Shown here one piece after another: positions 1 through 9,326 of a stretch of 64,000 nt of DNA (positions are counted from its first letter, which is position 1; every line of letters begins with the position of its first letter). A program made the translations under genes and the position numbers. The notes below the pieces were generated by a model. It made no database searches, had not been told where the DNA came from, and was given only the letters and a program-made list of their open reading frames with translations. Source of the stretch: Ureibacillus massiliensis 4400831 = CIP 108448 = CCUG 49529 (GTDB taxonomy: Bacteria > Bacillota > Bacilli > Bacillales_A > Planococcaceae); NCBI RefSeq assembly GCF_000772965.1, contig NZ_JPVQ01000007.1, positions 1-64,000 of the forward strand. The letters are read 5' to 3'.

Positions 1-114
1 TCACAAAACATCGGAGATGTTAGAAGGTGTGGGTTATTTGACGCTTACAATTTATTAAATGTTGCATCAAGAACAGAAGCCGTATTAGCTGCAAAAGAAA
101 AAAATTTGATATAA
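1..114 (+). CDS. C-terminal end of a possible LuxR-type regulator (partial)
   Basis: The frame is open from base 1 to a TAA at 112-114 and encodes the last 37 residues of a protein whose start lies outside the window. The tail (LNVASRTEAVLAAKEKNLI) resembles the recognition-helix end of LuxR/FixJ-type helix-turn-helix domains, where a 'KLnV.sRtEAV' pattern is common. The preceding residues fit that family poorly, so the call is tentative. A rho-independent terminator follows 6 bp after the stop, which supports a real gene end. Confidence 0.4.
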   Translation, partial: SQNIGDVRRCGLFDAYNLLNVASRTEAVLAAKEKNLI

Positions 115-120
115 AAAAAA

Positions 121-150
121 CAGTCTCAAATATGATTTTGAGACTGTTTT
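121..150. terminator. Bidirectional rho-independent terminator
   Basis: The 10-bp perfect stem 121-130/137-146 has a 6-nt loop and is followed by a T run on the + strand; an A run precedes it, giving U residues on the - strand. It separates the partial + strand gene from the convergent - strand gene that ends at 151. Confidence 0.85.
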
Positions 151-723
151 TTATATATTAAGGGGAATGAAATCATCGTTGTAGTTAGTAACTAAGTATC
201 GTGACTCAAGCTCAATTGCAACTTCGTAAAGTTCTTTTCCGTACCTTTTCATCCAGTAATTCACATAATTTGTATTGTAAGCGCGCATATATTGAAGATA
301 AAAAACTAAGTTTTGAAATAAAGCACTTAAAAACTCTTCTTCCGTAAAACGAGACTTAAATACTTGAGTTTGATTTAGTTGGTTTTGTATTTTAAATGTA
401 AGATTCCCTTCTCTTTCTTTAACAAGATAGTAGACTATTGGTTGTGTTAAATCGAGAATCTCTGAATATCCTGCATGTAAATAATTTTTCATAAGCCATA
501 AATAGGATACCCATGGTTCAGTTGTTAAAATTTTCACTGGACTTAGAATTTTCCCATCTTGAATAATTTCTATACAGTATCGGTTATAAATGCTCGATAT
601 TTTAGATGAAATTTGCTTCATTTTTAAAGTATTATCTACTCTAATTAACTCTTCTTGTTTTGGAACATAATTAGGAAAAGATACACCTTGTACGTCTTCA
701 ATATACGTATTTATGACGATCAT
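151..723 (-). CDS. Hypothetical protein, unrecognised
   Basis: This encodes about 190 residues from the ATG at 723, preceded by a strong AGGAGGGG ribosome site; a start 33 bp further upstream has no such site. I do not recognise the family. The protein is soluble-looking and rich in aromatic residues. The middle (TTEPWVSYLWLMKNYLHAGYSE) and C-terminus (YVNYWMKRYGKELYEVAIELESRY) look helical, with no signal peptide or membrane segment. It is a single gene, convergent with the upstream gene and divergent from the c-di-GMP protein. No function is offered. Confidence 0.7.
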   Translation of the reverse strand: MIVINTYIEDVQGVSFPNYVPKQEELIRVDNTLKMKQISSKISSIYNRYCIEIIQDGKILSPVKILTTEPWVSYLWLMKNYLHAGYSEILDLTQPIVYYLVKEREGNLTFKIQNQLNQTQVFKSRFTEEEFLSALFQNLVFYLQYMRAYNTNYVNYWMKRYGKELYEVAIELESRYLVTNYNDDFIPLNI

Positions 724-1027
724 TAAAAATCCCCTCCTGAGGCTAAAACTCTTCATAATAAATTTAACACGAATAATTATTATTTTACGACAGGGTAATA
801 CCGATATTTCAAGGGCATATTACCGAAACACTATATGTCGGTGTCATATCGTCAGTTAATTAGACCTACTATTATTACATCAATAGGTATTTTCTTCTAT
901 TTATTGATAAAAACAATTTCTTTTCGATAGGAGATATAGAAAATTTTGTGTTCTTTTGGGGAAAGCTAATAATGGAATAGGTTTAAACATCTATGTGAAA
1001 GAATTCAGAATTGAATGGTGGATTTTC

Positions 1028-3232
1028 ATGAATGACAATTTAAATGAAAACTTAGAACACTACAACAATGAACCATCTCTTCATATAAATGATCAAAATT
1101 TAATAAACAGCTTACTTCCTCATTACGAAAATACGGACATTGGTATATGGTGTTTTGAGATTGACACAGAGAACTATTCAGTCATGTCTAGAGGTATCGA
1201 ATATATCTCAGGATATCCTAAAGAAGCATTAGAAAATGAAATAGAATGGACCTCTCTTGTACATCCAGAAGATTTACCTAAATTCCTTGAAAATAACAAG
1301 TATTTAGAAAGTGGAAAAATTTCACGACAACAATACCGAATTATTGATAAACACGGTCGTGTTAAATGGCTGCAAGATTTTACAATTCCAACAATTGATA
1401 CTAATGGTAGGCTTATTAAAATTGATGGTATCACTTCAGATATTACCGAGCAGAAATTAATGGAAGAGAAGCTGAAATTTTTATCAGAATATGATCCTTA
1501 TACGAAATTACCTAATCGTAGAAAATTTTTTAATGCCCTTGAGACTCGTTTTCATAAATACGAGGATAAAAATCGTAAATTCGCTGTCATGACTATTGAT
1601 ATGGATAGATTTAAATTCATTAACGATACTCTTGGACATGAAATTGCTGATGAATTATTTAAAGAAGTAGCTTCTAGACTTAATAATTTATTATCACCAT
1701 ATGACTTATTGGCTCGATACGGTGAGGATGAGTTTGCAATATTAATTGACACAATCGAATCTATCGAGTCTATTACAACAATTGCAGAACGAATGATCAA
1801 TGCTTTTAAAGAACCTTTTTACATCGAGAACTATCAGCTATATGCAACAGCAAACATCGGCGTCAGCACTTTTCCTGAAAATGGGAATAATAGCATTGAA
1901 TTAATAAGAAATGCAAATCTTGCTTTATATAAATCACAAAAAGCAGGCAAAAACAAATATCATATCATATCCCATTTAAGTAGTATCCAATCTTTTAAAT
2001 CCTTCAGCCTTGGACGAGACTTGAAAAAAGCTTTAGAAAATAATGAAATGGTCCTTCACTTTCAACCAAGAGTGGATGCTTTTACAAATGAAATCATTAG
2101 TGCAGAGGCATTAATTCGTTGGAACCATCCTGAATGGGGAATCATTTCTCCCATTGAATTTTTAACAATTGCTGAGGAAAACGGATTTATTGAAGATGTT
2201 GACAATTGGGTGCTAAATGAAGTTTGCCATCAAATGAAGTTATTAAAAGAACGTCAAATATTAACAGTCCCAATCTCAATAAATATTTCTGCTGTTCACT
2301 TTTCCGTTTATAATTGGCAAGAAAAAGTTGCTTCCATTATTGAAGACTACGGAATTGATTCAAAGGATTTAGAGTTTGAAATAACAGAAAGCCTGCTATT
2401 AAATAATGACGATTCTGTTCAACACACGCTGAATGCTCTTAAAAGCTTAGGGATTAAAATCGTGCTAGATGATTTTGGAACAGGCTACTCATCACTTTCC
2501 TATTTAACACATTTCCCTTTCGATATTATAAAAATTGATAAATCCTTTACCCAAAACATGGTGATTAATGAAAAGGATTTATTTATAGTAAAATCAATTA
2601 TTTTCATGGCAAAGGGATTAAATATTAAGGTAGTAGCAGAAGGTGTTGAAACGCTTGAACAATTAAAGCTTCTCAAGGAAGAACAATGTGATGAAATTCA
2701 AGGGTACTTATTTAGTAAACCTGTGCCGATTGAAGAGTTTATTTCTTTATTAAAGAAAAAATCTTTAAAACCACTTGATCCAAGTGTAAAAGGTGCTGAG
2801 AATAAAAGAAAATATAATCGTATTGAATTACCATATCCACTTGAAGCAGAAATGCGACTTGTTTCCTTCGCTGGCCAATCATTACAATTAGGAAAATCGC
2901 ATGCATTAATACAAAACGTGAGTATTGGTGGGTTACGTTGTATAACAAATCTTAATTTACCTGTACGTGGGGATATCCACCTGCAATTTGATACTGAAAT
3001 TTTAGATCAAGCAATTCGCTTAATTGGGAAAGTTATTTGGAAAGAAGAAATGAAAGAGGACTTATTTGTTTATGGAATCGAGTTTGTACAAAATGATGAA
3101 AAACAGCCCTCATTTAAGATTTTATTAGATCAATTAAATGATGAACTAAAAAAGGAAAATGGAGTCTTTCTTAAGAAAATGATAAAGGGAGATATTACGG
3201 TTTATTTTAATAAGCAAAAAAAGTTCTTTTAG
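1028..3232 (+). CDS. PAS-GGDEF-EAL-PilZ cyclic-di-GMP signalling protein
   Basis: This is a 734-residue cytoplasmic protein from the ATG at 1028, preceded by GGTGG; the frame extends further upstream to a TTG at 956 but without a good ribosome site. The PAS/PAC domain spans about residues 30-145. The diguanylate cyclase domain (about 150-315) has GEDEF at 232-236 in place of GG(D/E)EF and no RxxD inhibitory site. The EAL phosphodiesterase domain (about 325-575) keeps E360 of EAL, the NIS asparagine, the EITES glutamate, DDFGTGYSSL, KIDKSF, AEGVET and QGYLFSKP, so it is probably active. The C-terminal PilZ domain (about 593-700) has RxxxR (594-598) and NxSxxG (630-635), which bind c-di-GMP in this family. 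Sensor, degradation module, possibly impaired synthesis module and receptor are thus in one chain. It stands alone between terminators. Confidence 0.93.
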   Translation: MNDNLNENLEHYNNEPSLHINDQNLINSLLPHYENTDIGIWCFEIDTENYSVMSRGIEYISGYPKEALENEIEWTSLVHPEDLPKFLENNKYLESGKISRQQYRIIDKHGRVKWLQDFTIPTIDTNGRLIKIDGITSDITEQKLMEEKLKFLSEYDPYTKLPNRRKFFNALETRFHKYEDKNRKFAVMTIDMDRFKFINDTLGHEIADELFKEVASRLNNLLSPYDLLARYGEDEFAILIDTIESIESITTIAERMINAFKEPFYIENYQLYATANIGVSTFPENGNNSIELIRNANLALYKSQKAGKNKYHIISHLSSIQSFKSFSLGRDLKKALENNEMVLHFQPRVDAFTNEIISAEALIRWNHPEWGIISPIEFLTIAEENGFIEDVDNWVLNEVCHQMKLLKERQILTVPISINISAVHFSVYNWQEKVASIIEDYGIDSKDLEFEITESLLLNNDDSVQHTLNALKSLGIKIVLDDFGTGYSSLSYLTHFPFDIIKIDKSFTQNMVINEKDLFIVKSIIFMAKGLNIKVVAEGVETLEQLKLLKEEQCDEIQGYLFSKPVPIEEFISLLKKKSLKPLDPSVKGAENKRKYNRIELPYPLEAEMRLVSFAGQSLQLGKSHALIQNVSIGGLRCITNLNLPVRGDIHLQFDTEILDQAIRLIGKVIWKEEMKEDLFVYGIEFVQNDEKQPSFKILLDQLNDELKKENGVFLKKMIKGDITVYFNKQKKFF

Positions 3233-3244
3233 CATTGTACACGA

Positions 3245-3275
3245 AAAAAGCTCAGGGACGCCTGAGCTTTTTGTG
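3245..3275. terminator. Bidirectional rho-independent terminator
   Basis: A 12-bp stem (3245-3256/3261-3272) with a 4-nt loop and T runs for both strands sits between the stop of the c-di-GMP gene and the convergent GH3 gene. Confidence 0.9.
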
Positions 3276-3277
3276 TT

Positions 3278-5263
3278 TTAATAGGACAAACCATAGTTAA
3301 ATTTATATTCATTTCCATTCGTATCACGATAAATATAGGAAGGGTCCTCTCTAAATCCTGGTACGTCACCTAAATCTCTTTTTACAGCTTTAGAATCGGC
3401 TGGTATAGTAAATGGTAATTTTCCAGCTGGATTGAATTTCCCCCTTAAAACATCAATTAAACTTTCTATTTTTACACCAAAAGTTGCTACAATACTTGCA
3501 GCATTCGGTTCGAATTCATTAATCAACCATGGATTTTTAAAATCAATCGCTAAAATCGTCGGTATTTTCTTTTGAATTTCATTTATTCGATAGACATTTT
3601 CAATACCAGTATCTGGCCCAATCGTTAAAGTACTTTCATTTTGACTAAGTGGATCGATTTTTGGCATTACCAAAATAAACGCATGAGTCGCCTCATCAAT
3701 ATTATCTGTTAAGGAAATGTTCGGTGCATAGTTTTGGAAGATTGTTTTTAAATCAAATGTTGCTTGACCATTTTCTCCTGCTGGAAACATTTCAACATAA
3801 AGTTTTATATGTTGAAGTTTATCATCTGTAAGTGGTAGTACATTGTCGTTATTTTTTAGCAAAACAATTGATTTGCGATGAGCTTCGTCTGCCTTTTCTT
3901 GCGATTTTGAATCATTTACAATTTCAAGAGCTTTCTCAGGATCAACATATGGATTTTCAAATAAGCCTAGTTCCATCATTTCCGTAATCAAGTATTGCGC
4001 AGATTGGTCGACTAACTCTTCACTGACGAGTCCTTGATTAACAGCCTGAATGATTGGCATAGGATCTGTAGCACCTGAAAATAAGTTCGTACCTGCTATT
4101 AATGCTTTTGCATATTTCTCTTCTGGGGTTAAATCCATTGCCCCCCATGCCTTTTCTTGTACCGTCCCTAAATCTGAATTGACATAGCCTGAAAAGCCTA
4201 ATTCCCCTCTTAAGTAATCATTGATAAAGAATTTATTCAAAGCAAAACTAACTTCTTCAAATTGTTCTTTTGCATTTGTTGGGGTTAAATTTTGATGAAC
4301 ACTTTCATTGCTTGGATACGCGATGTAAGGCATGATTGATGCAGCATTTGCCTGAATCGCGGCTTTAAACGGAACTATATGGTACCTTAATAGACTACCT
4401 TCAGTTGTGTAACGATTGTATAACTCTTCCTCAAGTTGCGGTGTCTTTCCAAAATCACGGACACCACCGCCAGGAAAATGACTTATCGTTGTTGATACTC
4501 TATTTCCTTGATACCCTTTTACGATTCTAGAAATAATATCGGATGTTAAAGCGGGATGCTCCCCAAAGGTTTCCTCAACGTTAAACCACAGTGGATCCGT
4601 TGCAACATTTGCAGAATAACCAAAAAGCTTACGAATACCCGTTGCACGAAATTCTCGGCTTGTAATACGTGCAAAATCCTCTATTAATTTTAGGTCTCGT
4701 GTTGCAGCTAAACCTAGAGGATTCGGCCAAAATGAAAATTGTCCACTATTTCCTTGTAGTGGTGAGACTGTCTGATTGAAACTTGAAATATGATTTCGAG
4801 GATAGGAAATCATTACAACGGGTATTCCTAACCTAGACCATTCAACTGCCTCTTGTAACTGATTATGATAGTTGGCTATTACATCTGCTCTTACTGAATC
4901 ACGAATAATAAAATAACGTGTTCCTTGGTCTAACTGTTCGTTTGGTTGTGCTAGTAGCCCGTTTTCGAATTTTGGAAACTCAGGAATTAATAATAAACCA
5001 GCTTTTTCATCTAGCGTCATTTTTGATACTAGATCTTTTGCACGCTCAGAAGCTGAAAGACGCCAATCCTCATATGGATCGAGTGTTTTATTTCCATTCA
5101 AATCTTTGAATGTTAGTCCATCAATTGACAACGTCTTTTTTATTTTAAATCCTAGCTCAGGCTGTTTAATCTTTTGCCCATTCGCCTGAATTTCTGGCAT
5201 TGCTAAGGACACTAGTAGTATGACAGTTATTCCTAAGACTAAAAATTTTTTTAAACTAACCAT
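3278..5263 (-). CDS. Secreted glycoside hydrolase family 3 protein
   Basis: This 661-residue protein has an N-terminal signal peptide (basic MVSLKK, then a hydrophobic stretch to about residue 21 ending near QANG). An EF-hand-like calcium loop (D54 to D65, DxNxN..LDPYED) follows. The GH3 catalytic barrel contains the HFPGGG motif at 262-267 and the presumptive nucleophile D364 in NSDLG. A second alpha/beta domain begins near 470 (KSIVLLKNND) and the chain ends at NYGLSY. The order matches exported beta-glucosidase/beta-N-acetylhexosaminidase-like GH3 enzymes. The substrate cannot be read from sequence; a plant or cell-wall beta-glycoside is likely. It is a single gene with its own terminator. 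Confidence 0.9.
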   Translation of the reverse strand: MVSLKKFLVLGITVILLVSLAMPEIQANGQKIKQPELGFKIKKTLSIDGLTFKDLNGNKTLDPYEDWRLSASERAKDLVSKMTLDEKAGLLLIPEFPKFENGLLAQPNEQLDQGTRYFIIRDSVRADVIANYHNQLQEAVEWSRLGIPVVMISYPRNHISSFNQTVSPLQGNSGQFSFWPNPLGLAATRDLKLIEDFARITSREFRATGIRKLFGYSANVATDPLWFNVEETFGEHPALTSDIISRIVKGYQGNRVSTTISHFPGGGVRDFGKTPQLEEELYNRYTTEGSLLRYHIVPFKAAIQANAASIMPYIAYPSNESVHQNLTPTNAKEQFEEVSFALNKFFINDYLRGELGFSGYVNSDLGTVQEKAWGAMDLTPEEKYAKALIAGTNLFSGATDPMPIIQAVNQGLVSEELVDQSAQYLITEMMELGLFENPYVDPEKALEIVNDSKSQEKADEAHRKSIVLLKNNDNVLPLTDDKLQHIKLYVEMFPAGENGQATFDLKTIFQNYAPNISLTDNIDEATHAFILVMPKIDPLSQNESTLTIGPDTGIENVYRINEIQKKIPTILAIDFKNPWLINEFEPNAASIVATFGVKIESLIDVLRGKFNPAGKLPFTIPADSKAVKRDLGDVPGFREDPSYIYRDTNGNEYKFNYGLSY

Positions 5264-5485
5264 CTATTCCCTTCCTTTACTTATCACTTCCCAATTATTT
5301 TGCCTTTACTTTTTGGTTTTATGTATTGGGAATTGGGTGAAGGAGGAATATAAAATATCGAAATAATTCAAAAGTTGAAGTAACAAGGAATCTTAAATTA
5401 TAAAAAGTCATCGAAAATCTATATGACAGAAGTATTAACCAAAGAACGAGGATCTCTTCTTTTGAATTTGGCACTCATGTTATTT

Positions 5486-7264
5486 CTAATTCATAATCTT
5501 ATTTTCTTCAAAAAGTGAAATGATGCTGTGAGACTTTACTTCTACTAATCCTTTATCTGTTAAGCCCAGCTCTGGTACTGTTGGAAGAGAAATAAAAGAT
5601 AGGCTCATGAATGGCGAAGGAATTTTACAACCCATTTCATAGGTAATTTCATTAAGTGCTTCAATTCTTTCAATTACTTCTGGAGCATCTAAATCACTCA
5701 TCAAACCAGCGATTGGTAGTGGAAGTACACCTTTTATTTCCCCATCACTTACAGCAACGAGTCCCCCTTGATACTTTTCAACCGTTTTAACTGCTAATGC
5801 CATGTCGTCATCATTTGAACCGACAACAACAATATTATGATGGTCATGAGCAACACTGCAGGCTAAGGCACCATTTGAAAATCCAAATCCACGGACGAAG
5901 CCGACTCCAACATCACCGTTTACACCATATCTTTCAACAACAGCTAGTTTAAGAATATCTTTTTCTAAATCAGTACACACTTTTCCATCTTTAATAGGTA
6001 GATTTTCTATACTTTTAAAATTAATAATTTGATCAGGATAAATATTTATTGTTTTTACTTCAATGCTATCTCCTATTGCTAGGACCTCGAATTTATTTGT
6101 TCCAAAGTCATCACTTAATTTTACTGTTTTAAGTAAATACTCCGGATATATTCCTTGCTTTGAATTTTCAAGAATCTTTCCATTCTCAGCGACTAGTTCT
6201 CCATGGAAAAATACATGTGTAGGGCTTATATTCTTTAAATCCTCAACCAATAAAATATCTGCCCACTTCCCAGGCGTAATTGACCCTAGTATGTGATCAA
6301 TTCTAAAATGCTTAGCCGTATTAATAGTAGCTATTTTTAAAGCTTTTAATGGATCCAATCCAAGCTCAATTGCTTTGTTTACCATGTAATTGATATGGCC
6401 CTCATGTTTGATTTCATGTGCATGTTTATCATCTGTACAAAAAAGAATGTATTCTGTTGGTAATTTATGTTCTAACACTCCAGTTATCAAAGTTTCTATA
6501 TTTCTTTCTGTGCTTCCTTCTCGAATCATAACCGTCATTCCTAGACGAATACGTTCTAAAAGCTCCTCGTAATAAACACATTCGTGATCATCGGTAAGAC
6601 CCGCTAATGCATATATGTTAAGGTCATCCCACTGAAGTCCAGCTGCATGACCATTTGCAATTTTGCCTAATCTGTGAGCTGCGTTTATTTTCTCTAAATA
6701 TTCCTCCTTCATTCCTAAGACCTTTGAAGGATCAAGCTCACCCATGCTAACAGAATAGCTTTCTCCTAATAATTCCGTAACTTCCTCCAGTCCCATGACA
6801 CCACCAGTAGTCTCTAAGCCTGGTGCAGTCGGGACACGGGATGGAACTTCTAAAAACATATTATATTTTATTTGTCCTTCTGAAGCCTTCATTAAATCTC
6901 TTACACCTTCAAGACCCGCCACATTACCAATTTCCATTGCATCCGTAAGCAAGGTAGTTGTTCCGTGTGGTACAATAACATCACCCAACGCTTCTGGTGT
7001 TAAAAGAGTTGGCTCAATATGAATATGTCCATCTATTAGCCCCGGGATTAAATATTTTCCTTTGCAATCAAACTCCTCCTTTGCTTTAAGTTTATGTTCA
7101 TGATGAATTGCGATAACTCTTCCATTTTTTATATATACACAACCACTATTAAGCACTTCTTCTGTATGGATAAATACAACTTTGGCATTAAGCAATACCA
7201 AATCTGCAAACTCAAGCCCTTTTACAGCAAGTAATTCCTCTTTCATTTCTGTTATATTTCGCAT
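5486..7264 (-). CDS. ade: Adenine deaminase
   Basis: This 592-residue amidohydrolase of the AdeC/Ade family converts adenine to hypoxanthine and ammonia in purine salvage. The metal-binding DGHIHIE motif is near residue 80, the conserved EVPSRVPTAPGLET segment and GHAAG (His ligand) follow, and CTDDKHAHE and the C-terminal AHDHHNIVVVGSNDDDM region are typical of this family rather than of adenosine deaminases. The start follows an AAGGGG ribosome site. It is the last gene of an operon, 18 bp downstream of uridine phosphorylase and behind a binding lipoprotein, suggesting uptake and salvage of nucleobases. Confidence 0.95.
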   Translation of the reverse strand: MRNITEMKEELLAVKGLEFADLVLLNAKVVFIHTEEVLNSGCVYIKNGRVIAIHHEHKLKAKEEFDCKGKYLIPGLIDGHIHIEPTLLTPEALGDVIVPHGTTTLLTDAMEIGNVAGLEGVRDLMKASEGQIKYNMFLEVPSRVPTAPGLETTGGVMGLEEVTELLGESYSVSMGELDPSKVLGMKEEYLEKINAAHRLGKIANGHAAGLQWDDLNIYALAGLTDDHECVYYEELLERIRLGMTVMIREGSTERNIETLITGVLEHKLPTEYILFCTDDKHAHEIKHEGHINYMVNKAIELGLDPLKALKIATINTAKHFRIDHILGSITPGKWADILLVEDLKNISPTHVFFHGELVAENGKILENSKQGIYPEYLLKTVKLSDDFGTNKFEVLAIGDSIEVKTINIYPDQIINFKSIENLPIKDGKVCTDLEKDILKLAVVERYGVNGDVGVGFVRGFGFSNGALACSVAHDHHNIVVVGSNDDDMALAVKTVEKYQGGLVAVSDGEIKGVLPLPIAGLMSDLDAPEVIERIEALNEITYEMGCKIPSPFMSLSFISLPTVPELGLTDKGLVEVKSHSIISLFEENKIMN

Positions 7265-7282
7265 TGATTATTCCCCTTATTA

Positions 7283-8059
7283 TTATTTATTGGCTATATC
7301 CTGTTGAATCATGATTTTTACCGCTTCTATACCTGTTTTAATAGCATCGTCCATTGATATCTCTTTTCCTAGATGTTCACCTGCAAATTGATTATCACTA
7401 ACTTGCACTAAGCAACCTGCCCGAACTTTTTTAATATCAGCAATTGTAAACAGCACTGCTGCTTCCATTTCAGATACGAGAACTCCTGCCTTTTGATAAG
7501 CATTCCAACGTGCAACAATCTCATCGACCATCGGAAATGTTTCCGGTCTAATCTCAGTATAAAAAGCACTTTTTGACTGAATAATCCCAAAAGTATGAGG
7601 CATATTTAATCGTTTGGATGCGTGAATCAAAGCATTCACCACATCTAAATGAGCTACAGCTGGGTACTCAACTGGTAAATAATAAGGTGATGTACCATCA
7701 TCACGAACTGCCCCTGTACTAATAACAAGCGAACCTGGTATAAGTTCCTTTTGAAGTGCACCAGACTTTCCAACTCGTATAAAGGTATCTGCTCCGATTT
7801 CTATTAATTCTTCCATAGCAATCGCAGCGGATGGGGCTCCAATACCAGTAGAACACGCAGATACCTTCACGCCATCAAGATAACCTGTGTAGACAACATA
7901 CTCTCTATTTTCAGCAACTTTTTCTGCATGATCAAAGTATTTTGCAATCTTTGGAACTCTGCCTGGATCCCCTGGTAAAAATACATAACGTCCAACATCG
8001 CCCTTCCCACAAGCAATGTGATATTGTTTTCCCTCAGCTACTAAATTTCGTTCACTCAT
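7283..8059 (-). CDS. udp: Uridine phosphorylase-type nucleoside phosphorylase
   Basis: This 258-residue member of the PNP/UDP family catalyses phosphorolysis of nucleosides to base plus ribose-1-phosphate. Visible motifs are FLPGDPGRV near residue 28 (phosphate site), STGIGAPSAAIAMEEL, RVGKSGAL, and EMEAA at about 196, the ribose/base-contacting signature. The fold resembles Udp more than DeoD, but specificity for uridine is inferred. An AAAGGAG site precedes the ATG. It sits between the binding lipoprotein (25 bp upstream) and adenine deaminase (18 bp downstream), so all three are probably cotranscribed. Confidence 0.9.
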   Translation of the reverse strand: MSERNLVAEGKQYHIACGKGDVGRYVFLPGDPGRVPKIAKYFDHAEKVAENREYVVYTGYLDGVKVSACSTGIGAPSAAIAMEELIEIGADTFIRVGKSGALQKELIPGSLVISTGAVRDDGTSPYYLPVEYPAVAHLDVVNALIHASKRLNMPHTFGIIQSKSAFYTEIRPETFPMVDEIVARWNAYQKAGVLVSEMEAAVLFTIADIKKVRAGCLVQVSDNQFAGEHLGKEISMDDAIKTGIEAVKIMIQQDIANK

Positions 8060-8084
8060 TCTTCTTTTCTCCTTTCAAAGTCTA

Positions 8085-9098
8085 TTATTTTGGTAAAAAT
8101 TCTGTAGTAAATGCTTGTGTTTCATCAAATGAATCTTCAAGTAAACCCGCTTCTACCAATTGTTCTTTTAATATCTTCCATCGTTCTCCAGACATATAGC
8201 CCATACCATTGGTTTCTGCATCCCCCCCAAAAATAAATTCCCTAGATTGATCTGCACTATAATTGAACATTTCTAAAGAATAATCAGGATTAAACTCTTG
8301 AATATAAGGATTTATTTCTTCTGAGTGATCTTTGTAATAGTTGTAACCATCCACAGACGCCTTTACATAAGCCGCTACAATGTCTGGATGTTTATTCATA
8401 TAATCTTCTGTTGTAAACAAGGTCATTACATATGGGTTATAACCTGCAAAGTCTGCAATTAGATTGCTTTCATATCCAAAATTCTCTGCTTCAAGAGAGA
8501 AGGATTCACTTGTTATATAGCCTTGATTAGCAGATCCTTTTTCTGTCATGAATGGAGATAAGGAACCCGTGTAAGTCATTTCGTTTACATTCTCTGGATT
8601 AAATTTTGTTTTAATAAATTCCCAATATGGGAGGCCAGGAATTTTATATAATGTTTTATTTGATAAATCTGTAGGTGTATTTAATACATCGCCTTCATGT
8701 GTAAATAAAGCTAGCGGATTCTTCTGAAAAATCGTTGCAATGGCTACTAAAGGGATTCCTTCTGATCTAGCAATTAAAATTTGATCTGCATCTGCCATTC
8801 CAAACTGATGCTGACCAGTTGCAACAAGCTGAATTGCTGAAACTTGTGGTCCACCTGATTCAATTGTCATTTCAAGACCTTCATCCTCATAATAACCTTG
8901 GTTCATAGCAGCATATAATCCACCATGTTCTGCTTCTGCAAACCAGTTCGTAACCTGTGATACCTTTGCCAGCTCTTCATTTTCCACTTGTGTGCTTTCT
9001 TTTGTCGTATTCTCACTCGTTAGATTAGATTCACTATTTGAGCATGCTGTAAGGATTATTAATAGTAAAACGGAAATTATGAATAAAAACTTTTTCAT
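8085..9098 (-). CDS. NMT1/THI5-like ABC transporter substrate-binding lipoprotein
   Basis: This 337-residue protein has a lipoprotein signal (MKKFLFIISVLLLIILTAC, lipid-modified C19), then a Ser/Thr/Glu-rich linker and a periplasmic-binding fold. NWFAEAEHGGLYAAMNQGYY and the segment ending GMADADQILIARSEG are typical of the NMT1/THI5 family, whose members bind hydroxymethylpyrimidine and related compounds. No permease or ATPase gene is in the neighbourhood, so it must share transporter subunits encoded elsewhere. Linkage to udp and ade makes a nucleobase or nucleoside ligand more likely than a thiamine precursor; that is inference. Its leader contains a very strong hairpin (see 9188-9240). 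Confidence 0.88.
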   Translation of the reverse strand: MKKFLFIISVLLLIILTACSNSESNLTSENTTKESTQVENEELAKVSQVTNWFAEAEHGGLYAAMNQGYYEDEGLEMTIESGGPQVSAIQLVATGQHQFGMADADQILIARSEGIPLVAIATIFQKNPLALFTHEGDVLNTPTDLSNKTLYKIPGLPYWEFIKTKFNPENVNEMTYTGSLSPFMTEKGSANQGYITSESFSLEAENFGYESNLIADFAGYNPYVMTLFTTEDYMNKHPDIVAAYVKASVDGYNYYKDHSEEINPYIQEFNPDYSLEMFNYSADQSREFIFGGDAETNGMGYMSGERWKILKEQLVEAGLLEDSFDETQAFTTEFLPK

Positions 9099-9187
9099 AC
9101 TAACGTCCTCCCTATTTTTAGTTTGTATTTATATTAAATAGCTAAAGTTTTTAAATTTTGTATCACCTCATTTTTAAGATTTATATA

Positions 9188-9240
9188 TATAAAAAAAGAG
9201 CCGTAAAGGCAGAAAAATCTTTCTACCTTCACGGCTCTTT
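9188..9240 (-). terminator. Strong intrinsic terminator, possible leader attenuator
   Basis: Arms 9222-9240 and 9195-9213 form a 19-bp stem (two G-U pairs) with an 8-nt loop, and on the - strand a run of seven U follows. It may simply end the DUF2294-like transcript (stop at 9327). It also lies about 100 nt before the lipoprotein start, and an upstream TTTACGG (9245-9251 complement) can pair with CCGUGAA of the first arm, so a terminator/antiterminator switch is possible. I could not match the 80 nt upstream of it to the purine, preQ1, TPP or xanthine riboswitches as I remember them. Confidence 0.8.
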
Positions 9241-9326
9241 CCTTCCGTAAACAGAGGGTAAGCTTCCGAATAATCATCTATTATAGAAAAAACGATTATA
9301 ACGCTTTTTCTACAATTAATGTTTTC

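Noticed and set aside
9240-9320. Purine riboswitch upstream of the salvage operon
   Set aside because: The TATAATC stretch is suggestive, but the conserved J2/3 and loop sequences cannot be placed.
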